Assembly (NCBI RefSeq): GCF_017896165.1
Contig: NZ_JAFCNB010000003.1
Span: 310,001-374,000, forward strand
DNA: 64,000 bases
Direction of reading: 5' to 3'
Source: Microbispora oryzae
Lineage (GTDB): Bacteria > Actinomycetota > Actinomycetes > Streptosporangiales > Streptosporangiaceae
Positions 16,877-24,534 of the stretch are shown here, piece by piece. A model generated the notes under the pieces. The model was not told the DNA's origin. It saw nothing but the letters and a program-made list of their open reading frames with translations, and searched no databases. Position numbers and translations under genes: made by a program. Position 1 is the stretch's first letter; the number at the start of each line of letters is the position of its first letter.

Positions 16877-18535
16877 ATGCCTCCCACGTCGCCCCGGCCC
16901 ACGCGCGTCGCCGTGGTGGGCGCGGGCATCCGCGCCCCCGGCGGCGTCACCGACACCGAGTCGTACTGGGCGGCCGTCGTGGGCGCGCGCGTCCTGACCG
17001 GCGACATGCCGGCGGACCGTCGGGACGCCTTCGGCGCGGAGTGGGACGACCTGGTCACCCGGGGCGGCTACCTGGACCGGCCGTTCGACTTCGACGCCCG
17101 GTTCTTCGACATGTCGCCGCGCGAGGCCCGCACGGCCGACCCGCAGCACCGGCTGCTGCTCGAAGTCGTCTGGGAGGCGTTCGAGGACGCCGCGATCCCG
17201 CCGCACACGGTGGCCGAGTCGGCCGGGGTCTTCGTGGGCGTCACGGGCCAGGACTACCGGCGCTGGCTGCCGGCGGAGCCCAACTCCTACACCACCGTGG
17301 GAAACGGGCACAGCTTCTCGGCCGGGCGGATCGCGCACGCCCTGGGGTTACAGGGGCCGGCGTTCGCGCTGGACACGGCGTGCTCGTCGTCGCTCGTGGC
17401 GGTCCACACCGCCTGCCGGGCGCTCGCCGCGGGAGACTGCGACGTCGCCGTCGCGTCGGGGGTCAACCTGATCCTGTCGCCGCACACCACGCGGGAGGTC
17501 GGCAAGACCGGGGCGCTGTCGCCGGACGGCAGCTCACGGCCGTTCGACGCCGCGGCGAACGGCTTCGTCCGCGGCGAGGCGTGCGGGGCTGTGATTTTGA
17601 AGCGCCTGGACGACGCGCTCCGCGACCGCGACCGGATCCGGGCCGTGATCGACGGCAGCGCCATCAACCAGGACGGGCGTTCGGCCACCTTCACCGCGCC
17701 CAACGTGGAGGCCCAGACCAGGCTCATCGCGTCGCTGCTCGCGGCTACGGGCCTGACCGGGGCGGACATCGGCTACCACGAGGCCCACGGCACGGGCACG
17801 CCGCTCGGCGACCCGATCGAGATGGCGGCCATCACGGCCGCCCTCCGCCCGGGCCCGGACGGCGGAGCCGGTGACCGCACCCTCTACGTCGGCTCGGTCA
17901 AGGCGAACGTCGGCCACACGGAGTCGGCCGCGGGCGTGCTGGGGCTCATCAAGGCCCTGCTCTGCCTGGAGCGGCGGGTGATCCCCCCGCAGGCCGGCTT
18001 CGCCGTGCTCAACCCCAGGATCGACCTGTCCGGCACCGGTGTCGTCATCCCGGCCGCGCCGCGCGTGTGGGGGGCCGAGGCGGGCGACCGCGCGTCCGTC
18101 TGCTCGTACGGCATGAGCGGGACCAACGCCTACGCCGTGCTGTCCGCCGCGCCTCCGGCGGAACCGGCCGCGGGCCCGGCGCCTGGGTTCATGGTCTCCG
18201 CCCGCACCCCGGCCGCCCTGGAGGAACTCGCCGGGCGCTACCGGAAGCACCTCGCCGAGCTCGGCGAGCCGGGATATCCGGCGTTCGCGTACACCGCCAC
18301 GCACGGCCGCACGCGCCAGCGCCGTACGGCGTGGGTCGAGGCGGGCGGCGTGGCGTCCGCCCGCGAGGCGGCGGACGCGCTGGCCGGCGGCCGCGAGCAC
18401 CCCCGGGTCCGGTTCCTGGGCGAGTCGGAGCCGCTGCCCTGGGAGACGTCCGGCGCCGTCCGGAACGTCGCCACTGTGCCGGCGTACCCCTGGCAGCACG
18501 TCACCCACGTGGCCGACGTCAAGGAGAGACGATGA
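16877..18535 (+). CDS. Stand-alone modular-PKS ketosynthase lacking its AT domain
   Basis: 552 residues. Residues 1-425 are a type I PKS ketosynthase with C169 in DTACSSSL, HGTGTPLGDP and KANVGHTESAAG. The chain then continues as a KS-AT linker (FMVSARTPAALEEL onward) and ends with the post-AT linker motif VPAYPWQHV at about 533-541. The roughly 300-residue acyltransferase that should lie between is missing. This is the layout of AT-docking remnants in trans-AT systems. No KR, DH or ACP follows. It starts 1 nt after the aminotransferase stop and overlaps the hotdog gene (ATGA). Malonyl units would have to come from a free AT or from FabD. Confidence 0.9.
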   Translation: MPPTSPRPTRVAVVGAGIRAPGGVTDTESYWAAVVGARVLTGDMPADRRDAFGAEWDDLVTRGGYLDRPFDFDARFFDMSPREARTADPQHRLLLEVVWEAFEDAAIPPHTVAESAGVFVGVTGQDYRRWLPAEPNSYTTVGNGHSFSAGRIAHALGLQGPAFALDTACSSSLVAVHTACRALAAGDCDVAVASGVNLILSPHTTREVGKTGALSPDGSSRPFDAAANGFVRGEACGAVILKRLDDALRDRDRIRAVIDGSAINQDGRSATFTAPNVEAQTRLIASLLAATGLTGADIGYHEAHGTGTPLGDPIEMAAITAALRPGPDGGAGDRTLYVGSVKANVGHTESAAGVLGLIKALLCLERRVIPPQAGFAVLNPRIDLSGTGVVIPAAPRVWGAEAGDRASVCSYGMSGTNAYAVLSAAPPAEPAAGPAPGFMVSARTPAALEELAGRYRKHLAELGEPGYPAFAYTATHGRTRQRRTAWVEAGGVASAREAADALAGGREHPRVRFLGESEPLPWETSGAVRNVATVPAYPWQHVTHVADVKERR

Positions 18536-19056
18536 TTGCGACCCCGCGGTTGAACGGCGCCGGTGTGCGTTCCGGCGAGACGGGCCCCCCGATCGATCAC
18601 CCGGTCACGCAGCCCCGCCTGTCGCTGGAGGAGGTGCGGGAGCTCCTCGAGGAGTTCCTGCCCGGCTCCGGCCTGTGGGTCAGGGAGGTGTCCCCGCGCC
18701 GCGTGGTGGTGACGGCCGGGCCCGACGGGCTGGAGACCAGGCCGGGCGGCACGCTCTCCGGACCGGCGATCTTCAAGGCGCTCGACCTGTCCGCGTTCCT
18801 GGCGGTCAACGCCTACGCGGGCCGGGTGGTGACAGGAGTGCTCACGCACGGCAGCGTGAACCTGCTGGAGGCCGCCGAGCCGGGCCCGCTGGAGGTGGTG
18901 ATCCAGGTGGCCAAGCTGGGACGCCGGATGGCGGTCACCAACGGCTGGGTCAGCGACGTGGACGGACGGTTGATCGCCGTCGGCACCATGCAGTTCGCGC
19001 TGCCCTCCCGCCAGGTGCGGAGCCTTCCGGCCGGTCCCGGAGCCGGCCCGGTCTGA
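18532..19056 (+). CDS. Hotdog-fold PaaI-like thioesterase
   Basis: 174 residues from ATG 18532, with AAGGAGAG upstream. The central segment GTLSGPAIFKALDLSAF parallels the 'GxxHGGxxxxLaDxA' active-site helix of PaaI/4HBT thioesterases. Here His-Gly-Gly is replaced by Ser-Gly-Pro, while the Asp of LDLSAF remains. The C-terminal strands (VIQVAKLGRRMAVTNGWV) are typical of the fold. It is the last gene of the plus-strand operon. It may release the product from CoA or ACP, edit mis-primed carriers, or act as a dehydratase-like hotdog; the changed motif leaves this open. Confidence 0.75.
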   Translation: MIATPRLNGAGVRSGETGPPIDHPVTQPRLSLEEVRELLEEFLPGSGLWVREVSPRRVVVTAGPDGLETRPGGTLSGPAIFKALDLSAFLAVNAYAGRVVTGVLTHGSVNLLEAAEPGPLEVVIQVAKLGRRMAVTNGWVSDVDGRLIAVGTMQFALPSRQVRSLPAGPGAGPV

Positions 19057-19098
19057 GAGCCGGCCCGCGGATCACACGGGCGGGGACGCGCCGCGCGG

Positions 19099-20043
19099 TC
19101 AGCGGGCGTCGCCCCGCCCGCCCGGCCCGCCCGGCGGACGCGCCAGCCTCTCCCGGCACCAGCGCGCGGCCTCGTCGACGGCGGCCCCCGCCTCGGCGAG
19201 GGACTCCAGGAAGAACTGCCAGTTGTGGATCATCGCGGGCCACTCGCGCAGCTCGCAGTCGACGCCGTCGGCGCGCAGCCGCGCGGTCAGGAGCGCCGCG
19301 TCGCCGTGCAGCGCCTCGTCCGTGCCCACCTGGACGAGCGCCGGCGGCAGCCCCGGCAGATCGCCGAGGACGGGGGACACGTGCGGGTCGGTCACCGGGA
19401 GCGGCCCGCGGTAGGCGTCCGCGCAGCGCCCCAGCTCGTCGGAGGTCACGGCCGGGTCGAGACGGCCGGCCCGCGAGAGGGTGGGCGTGAGCAGCCGCAG
19501 GTCCACCCAGGGCGAGGTGAGCACCAGCCCGCGCGGCGCCGCGTCCGTCCCGCGCAGGGCGCGCGCCGCGGACAGGGCGATCCCGCCGCCCGCCGAGCAC
19601 CCCGCCAGCACCACCCCGCCGGACGCGCCGTCGGCGGCGCGGAGCGCGGCGGAGACCGCGACGACGACCGCCGTGACGTCGTCGATCGCCGCGGGGGCGG
19701 GATGCTCGGGAGCCAGCCGGTAGCGCGGCAGGACGACGTCGCACCCGGACGACTCGGCGAGCCGTACGGCGAGCGGGAGGCACAGCTCCGGCGAACCGGT
19801 GACGAAACCGCCGCCGTGCGCGAACACGATGACGCCGGGCCCGCCGGTCGTGCCCCGCCGGACGCGGAGCGTCCCGACACCGCCGCAGGTCTCCGCGACG
19901 GCCGGTATGAGGGCCCGGCGGCGGGCCGCGACGAGGGCCTCGCGGCGGCGGATGTCCTCGAACGAGCCGCGCCGCTCGTGGGCCAGCCGGAGCGCGCGCC
20001 GCATCTGGTCGACCACCAGGGGAGCGCTCCCGCCGGAACTCAC
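19099..20043 (-). CDS. Alpha/beta hydrolase of the hormone-sensitive lipase family
   Basis: 314 residues from GTG 20043, whose bases overlap the ligase stop (GTGA); starts a few codons later (GTG or ATG after CGGGAG) are possible. The oxyanion motif HGGGF is at 76-80, the nucleophile Ser150 is in GCSAGG, and the rest of the triad is D242 (GTDEALHGD) and H273 (MIHNW). The family hydrolyses small acyl esters and lactones. As the last gene of the ACP-ligase-hydrolase block it may remove an ester, open or close a lactone, or clear the carrier. The tail is Pro/Gly/Arg-rich. Confidence 0.85.
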   Translation of the reverse strand: MSSGGSAPLVVDQMRRALRLAHERRGSFEDIRRREALVAARRRALIPAVAETCGGVGTLRVRRGTTGGPGVIVFAHGGGFVTGSPELCLPLAVRLAESSGCDVVLPRYRLAPEHPAPAAIDDVTAVVVAVSAALRAADGASGGVVLAGCSAGGGIALSAARALRGTDAAPRGLVLTSPWVDLRLLTPTLSRAGRLDPAVTSDELGRCADAYRGPLPVTDPHVSPVLGDLPGLPPALVQVGTDEALHGDAALLTARLRADGVDCELREWPAMIHNWQFFLESLAEAGAAVDEAARWCRERLARPPGGPGGRGDAR

Positions 20044-21605
20044 GACAGGCGCTCGGTCGCCAGCCGCTGGACGTCCGGCCGTACGATCTTGCCGAGCGGG
20101 GTGCGGGGGAAGGCGTCGGCGCCCAGGTCCGCCAGCGGGACGAACCTGCGCGGCACCTTGAAGGTGCTGACGAACTTCAGCAGCGTCGCGCGCCAATCGT
20201 CGGCTCTGGCCGTCGCCCCGGGCAGCAGCGTGTAGACGAGCACGAGCTCGACCCCCGTCACCGGGTGCGGCAGGGCCACCAGGACGGCGTCCTCAACGCC
20301 TTCGAGGTGGGGCACGACGCCCTCGACCTCGGCGGGGTACATGTTCTCGCCGTTGACGATGACCATGCTGTCGAGCCTGTCGACGATGGACAGCTCCCCG
20401 TTCTCGTCCAGCTGCCCCAGGTCGCCGGTGTGGATCCAGCCGTTCCTGAGCCGCCGCTCGGTGAGCTCGGGGGCGTCCTCGTAGCGGGTGAACATGTTGT
20501 CGCCCCGCAGGAGGACCTCGCCGTTCTGCCCGGCCGGCCGGTCGCTCCCGTCCTCCGCGACGACGCGGACCTCGCTGCAGTCGATGGGCAGCCCGGCGGT
20601 GCGGCGGTCGCCCGGCTCCCGGCGTGGCTCGACGGTGGTGACGGACGCCATCTCGGTCATGCCGTACACCTGATGGACGGGGATGCCGAAGGTGCCCTCG
20701 AAACGGTGGATCAGCTCGGGGCTGAGCGGGGAGCCGCCGGCGAGCACGCCCTTGAGGCGCCGGGAGACCGGGCGTTCCGGCCGCTCGGCCAGATGGGCCA
20801 GGTAGGCGTTGACCACCAGCGTCCAGGTGGGCTCGAACCGGTCCACATACCCCCAGAACCGGGCCAGGCCCGCCTCCGAGCGGACGCAGACGGTCCGGCC
20901 GCCGCTCCACAGCGGGGTCAGCGTCGGGAACATCTGCCCGCCCGCGTGGAACATCGGGTTCACGTTGAGGATCAGATCGTCCTCGTCCGCGCCGGCCCAG
21001 CGCGCCATCGAGGCCGATCCGGACAGCAGGCTCCGGTGCGACAGCACGACGCCCTTGGGCGTGCCCGTGGAGCCGGAGGTGTAGACGATCGTGGCGTCCT
21101 CGGTCCCGTCGCCCCCGGCCGGGGGCAGCGGTCCGGCGCAGGCCGCGCCGCGGGACAGGACGTCCGACAGCAGCGCCTGCTCGTCGTCGGCGGACAGCCA
21201 GGCCCAGCGGCCCTCCAGCTTCGCGGCCGACGGCGCGCGGCCGAGCACGAGCCCCGGCCGTGCGTGGGCGAGGAGCACGTCCAGCTCGGCCGCACCGGCC
21301 TTCGGGTTCAGTGGGACGATCACGCGTTGCGCGGCGACGACGCCGAGGAACAGCAGCGCGGCGAGCGACGAGTTGGGCGCGACGACGGCGACGCGCCCCC
21401 CGCGCGGCACACCGTGCTCGTCGAGCAGGGCCGCGCACCCCTTCGCGAAGGTCAGGATGTCCGCGAAGGTGAGGACGCGGCCCTCCGGCTCGGCGGGCAT
21501 CAGGTACGGCCGGTCGCCGTACGCGCCCGCGGCGCCCGTGACCAGGCCGGCGATGTTCGTGGCGGTGAGCGAGCCCCACTCCGGAGCGGAGTCAGGCCGT
21601 GCCAT
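20040..21605 (-). CDS. Acyl-AMP ligase / acyl-CoA or acyl-ACP synthetase
   Basis: 521 residues, ANL superfamily. The P-loop-like YTSGSTGTPKG is near residue 175, followed by YGMTEMAS, a TGD motif (HTGDLGQLDENG) and the C-terminal catalytic lysine in RTPLGKIVR. It activates a carboxylic acid as adenylate and passes it to a thiol. It overlaps the ACP gene by 14 nt, which suggests that it loads this ACP directly, as in starter-unit loading pairs. The acid cannot be told from the sequence; a cyclohexane-type or fatty acid is one option. Confidence 0.9.
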   Translation of the reverse strand: MARPDSAPEWGSLTATNIAGLVTGAAGAYGDRPYLMPAEPEGRVLTFADILTFAKGCAALLDEHGVPRGGRVAVVAPNSSLAALLFLGVVAAQRVIVPLNPKAGAAELDVLLAHARPGLVLGRAPSAAKLEGRWAWLSADDEQALLSDVLSRGAACAGPLPPAGGDGTEDATIVYTSGSTGTPKGVVLSHRSLLSGSASMARWAGADEDDLILNVNPMFHAGGQMFPTLTPLWSGGRTVCVRSEAGLARFWGYVDRFEPTWTLVVNAYLAHLAERPERPVSRRLKGVLAGGSPLSPELIHRFEGTFGIPVHQVYGMTEMASVTTVEPRREPGDRRTAGLPIDCSEVRVVAEDGSDRPAGQNGEVLLRGDNMFTRYEDAPELTERRLRNGWIHTGDLGQLDENGELSIVDRLDSMVIVNGENMYPAEVEGVVPHLEGVEDAVLVALPHPVTGVELVLVYTLLPGATARADDWRATLLKFVSTFKVPRRFVPLADLGADAFPRTPLGKIVRPDVQRLATERLS

Positions 21606-21858
21606 CGGACCCCTCGGCCGCCCCGGCGGACTCGATCGACTTGCGGACGACCAGGCAGAGCTGGCGCACCGTCGGGGTGTCGAACACGGCGTCGACGACG
21701 TCGACGCCGAAGGCGAGCTCGATCCGCGTCACGATCTCGACGGCGGCCAGGGAGTCCATCCCGGCCTCCATCAGGTCGTCGTCGGGGCCGAGATCCGAAC
21801 GGTTCAGAACCTCCGCGCAGATGGTTGTCACTCGTGATTCCACGTCGGCAACGCTCAC
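21592..21858 (-). CDS. Acyl carrier protein (second)
   Basis: 88 residues, with phosphopantetheine Ser36 in GMDSLAAV. Helix and loop pattern (EIVTRIELAFGVDVVDAVFDTPTV split across helices II-III) is that of PKS/NRPS-like carrier domains rather than the housekeeping AcpP. It is the first gene of the minus-strand block and overlaps the ligase start. It probably receives the acyl group from that ligase and presents it to the AT-less ketosynthase or the condensation-like enzyme. Confidence 0.9.
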   Translation of the reverse strand: MSVADVESRVTTICAEVLNRSDLGPDDDLMEAGMDSLAAVEIVTRIELAFGVDVVDAVFDTPTVRQLCLVVRKSIESAGAAEGSDGTA

Positions 21859-22164
21859 TGAAGAAGGCCTCCGTTCATTCGAACCGGCTCATTCGACCGG
21901 CGGCCCCGCCCATGCCATCGGTCCTCACTTCGGTTCGGCGGCGACAATGTATCTGTAAATCAGGTCAGATGTCTAGAGGAAATGGTGTATGCCGAAATAT
22001 CGGTAAATAAAGGGGCCGGGTCGCGCTGAGGCGCGGCGCGGCGTCGCTCGCGTCGCCTGATGAATAGCGTAAAAGGCGATAGAAAGCCGGGAAATGGACT
22101 TCCGTAATGACAGGCGCCGAAGCGGGCGACGGCTCGCCGCCGTTCGCGCGAGGCCGCGGTGCTG
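21859..22164 (-). promoter_or_regulatory. AT-rich promoter region of the ACP-ligase-hydrolase block
   Basis: This 306-bp gap has no gene. On the minus strand TAGACA (21970-21975) and TACATT (21946-21951), 18 bp apart, form a good -35/-10 pair and would give a leader of about 80 nt to the ACP gene. The stretch 21945-22015 is strongly AT-rich for this genome and includes a CCGAAATATCGG hairpin-like element near 22003-22014. The rest (22020-22164) holds nothing I can name. Confidence 0.5.
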
Positions 22165-23376
22165 TCAGCGCACGGGGAGGCCGGTGACGGCGCGGGCGAT
22201 GATGAGGCGCTGGATCTCGCTGGTGCCCTCGAAGATGGTGTAGATCTTGGCGTCCCGGTGGAAGCGCTCGACCGGGTGCTCGCGGGTGTAACCGGCGCCG
22301 CCGAGGATCTGGACGGCCTGCTCGGTCACCCACACCGCCGTCTCGCCGGCCACGAGCTTGCTCATGGAGCCCTCGGCCCGGTCGAACGGACGGCCCTGGC
22401 GGGCCATCCACGCGGCTCGCCAGGTCATCAGCCGCGCCATGTCGACCCTGGTGGCCATGTCGGCCAGCAGGAAGGCGACGGCCTGGTTCTCGCCGATCCT
22501 CCGGCCGAACTGCTCGCGTTCCCGGGCGTAGTCGCGGGCGTACTCGTACGCGGCCCTGGCGACGCCGACGGCCATCGCGGCCACGGCCGGGCGGGTGGCC
22601 TCGAAGGTGCGCATGGCGGCCTGGCCGCCGCCGTGGGCGCCCGACCTGACCCGGGCCAGCCGCTCCTCCAGCCGGTCCCGGCCGCCCAGCAGGCACCGGC
22701 CAGGCACCCGTACGTCGTCGAGGACGACCTCGGCGGTGTGCGAGGCCCGGATGCCGTGTTTCCTGAACTTCTGTCCCTGTGAGAGCCCGCGGGTGCCGGG
22801 CGGGACGACGAACGACGCCTGGCCCCGGCTGCCCAGAGCGGGGTCGACGGACGCGACGATCACGTGGACGTCGGCGATGCCGCCGTTGGTCGCCCACGTC
22901 TTTACCCCGTTGAGCACCCACTCGTCCGCCGCCTCGTCGTAGACGGCCCGCGTCCTGATCGCGCCGATGTCGCTCCCGGCGTCCGGCTCCGAGGCGCAGA
23001 ACGCCCCGAGCCTCACGTCGTCCGGCGTGCCGAACATGAGCGGGAGCCATTCACCCATCTGCTCCGGCGTGCCGTTCTTGGCGACCGCCGCGGCGGCGAG
23101 CCCGGTCGCGACGATGGACAGGCCGATGCCCGCGTCCCCCCAGAACAGCTCCTCGAACGCGACCGGCAGCCCCAGCCCCGACTCCTCGAACCACTGTTGT
23201 GCGAAGAAGTCCAGGGAGTAGAGCCCGATCTTGGCGGCCTCCTGGATGACGGGCCACGGGGTCTCCTCCCGTTCGTCCCATTCCGCGCCGGCCGGACGGA
23301 TCACGTCCCTGGCGAACTCGTGCACCCAGTCGCGCACCTCGCGGACGTCGTCGCTCACCTCGGGACAGAAGGTCAT
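22165..23376 (-). CDS. Acyl-CoA dehydrogenase
   Basis: 403 residues. Motifs are [35 protein letters not shown] and catalytic Glu383 in FEGTSEIQ. It is a full-length FAD enzyme for the first step of fatty or branched acyl-CoA oxidation. It differs clearly from the dehydrogenase at 10451 and stands alone behind a perfect palindrome (23396-23414), so I read it as catabolic and separately regulated. A role in the neighbouring cluster cannot be ruled out. The ATG is preceded by GGGGAGCGGGAAG. Confidence 0.9.
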   Translation of the reverse strand: MTFCPEVSDDVREVRDWVHEFARDVIRPAGAEWDEREETPWPVIQEAAKIGLYSLDFFAQQWFEESGLGLPVAFEELFWGDAGIGLSIVATGLAAAAVAKNGTPEQMGEWLPLMFGTPDDVRLGAFCASEPDAGSDIGAIRTRAVYDEAADEWVLNGVKTWATNGGIADVHVIVASVDPALGSRGQASFVVPPGTRGLSQGQKFRKHGIRASHTAEVVLDDVRVPGRCLLGGRDRLEERLARVRSGAHGGGQAAMRTFEATRPAVAAMAVGVARAAYEYARDYAREREQFGRRIGENQAVAFLLADMATRVDMARLMTWRAAWMARQGRPFDRAEGSMSKLVAGETAVWVTEQAVQILGGAGYTREHPVERFHRDAKIYTIFEGTSEIQRLIIARAVTGLPVR

Positions 23377-23395
23377 CTTCCCGCTCCCCTCTCAG

Positions 23396-23414
23396 CTGTT
23401 ACCAACGGTAACAG
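23396..23414. promoter_or_regulatory. Perfect 19-bp palindrome, TetR-type operator candidate
   Basis: CTGTTACCAACGGTAACAG has 8-bp perfect arms (CTGTTACC / GGTAACAG) around AAC. It lies 20 bp upstream of the acyl-CoA dehydrogenase start on the minus strand and 170 bp from the phosphoesterase start on the plus strand. The TTACC-N3-GGTAA form is typical of TetR-family operators in actinomycete lipid genes. No TetR gene is in the window, so the regulator would act from elsewhere. Confidence 0.6.
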
Positions 23415-23584
23415 AAGACGATCTCCGTCGCCGGGCGAGCTCCGGCCCGGCAGTCCCGGCGGGGCCGGGAGCCGCGTGGGAGAGGCACGCAGTGTTCGGC
23501 TGCTATTCACCCGGCTGCTCCAAGAGATCCCCAATGTCGATCTAATCTGACATCGCTTCGTAAACCCCCCGAAGAAGGATGGTC

Positions 23585-24469
23585 ATGGTCTTTTCTGCTG
23601 GAAAGACGCATTCCCGGCGAAAGTTCCTCGCGATCGCCTCCGTGCTGGGCGTCGCGGCCACGGCCAGCGGCGTGGCCGCGACCGGGGCGGACGCCGCCTC
23701 CCTGCCGCGGCCCGACCACGTGGTCGTGGTGGTCTTCGAGAACCACGCCTACTCGCAGGTCATCGGCAGCTCCAGCGCCCCGTACATCAACTCCCTGCGT
23801 ACGGGCGGCGCCAACCTCAGTCAGTTCTACGCCGAGACGCACCCGAGCCAGCCCAACTACTACGCGATGTTCTCGGGCAAGACCCAGGGCATCACGAACG
23901 ACAGCTGCGTCAAGATCGGGTTCAGCTCCGCCGCCAACCTCGGCTCCGAGCTGATCGCCGCCGGGCAGACGTGGGGCAGCTACAACGAGGGCCTGCCCAG
24001 CCAGGGGTCCACGGTGTGCACCAGCAGCGGCACCAAGTACGCGCAGAAGCACAACCCGTGGTTCGGCTTCGCCAACGTGCCGGCGTCCACGGCGTACACG
24101 ATGGCGCAGTTCCCCACGAACTTCGCGACGCTGCCGAAGGTCTCCTTCGTGGTGCCGAACCTCTGCAACGACATGCACGACTGCTCGGTCTCGACCGGCG
24201 ACACCTGGGTGAAGAACAATCTCGGCGCCTACGCGACCTGGGCGAAGTCGAACAACAGCCTGCTCGTCCTCACCTTCGACGAGGACAACAGCCTGAGCGG
24301 CAACCGCATCGCGACCGTCGTGTACGGCGCGCACGTCACCGCGGGCAGCAGTTCGAGCACCACCTACAACCACTACAACCTGCTCCGGACGCTGGAGGAC
24401 CTGGCCGGCCTGACGACCCACGCGGGCAACGCGGCCTCCGCCTCGGACATCACCGGAATCTGGAGCTGA
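23585..24469 (+). CDS. Tat-exported phosphoesterase (acid phosphatase / phospholipase C superfamily)
   Basis: 294 residues from ATG 23585; AGAAGG is 6 nt upstream, while the ATG at 23579 is too close to it. The N-terminus has the twin-arginine motif SRRKFL followed by a hydrophobic Ala-rich stretch and an ADA cleavage site. The mature part carries FENHAYSQVIG near its start and FDEDN towards the end, the metal-binding signatures of the bacterial phosphoesterase family (Pfam PF04185). There are four to six Cys. It is likely secreted and hydrolyses phosphomonoesters or phospholipids. It stands alone, with no pho box recognised. Confidence 0.85.
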   Translation: MVFSAGKTHSRRKFLAIASVLGVAATASGVAATGADAASLPRPDHVVVVVFENHAYSQVIGSSSAPYINSLRTGGANLSQFYAETHPSQPNYYAMFSGKTQGITNDSCVKIGFSSAANLGSELIAAGQTWGSYNEGLPSQGSTVCTSSGTKYAQKHNPWFGFANVPASTAYTMAQFPTNFATLPKVSFVVPNLCNDMHDCSVSTGDTWVKNNLGAYATWAKSNNSLLVLTFDEDNSLSGNRIATVVYGAHVTAGSSSSTTYNHYNLLRTLEDLAGLTTHAGNAASASDITGIWS

Positions 24470-24534
24470 CCGACTTCGAGCCGGCCCGGTGAGGGAGCGG
24501 CGGACGGGGCCGACGGGAAGCCGACGGGAAACCC

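Noticed and set aside
14499-18535. Type II aromatic or full modular PKS
   Set aside because: There is no chain-length factor, cyclase or aromatase, and the modular-type KS has no AT, KR, DH or ACP attached.
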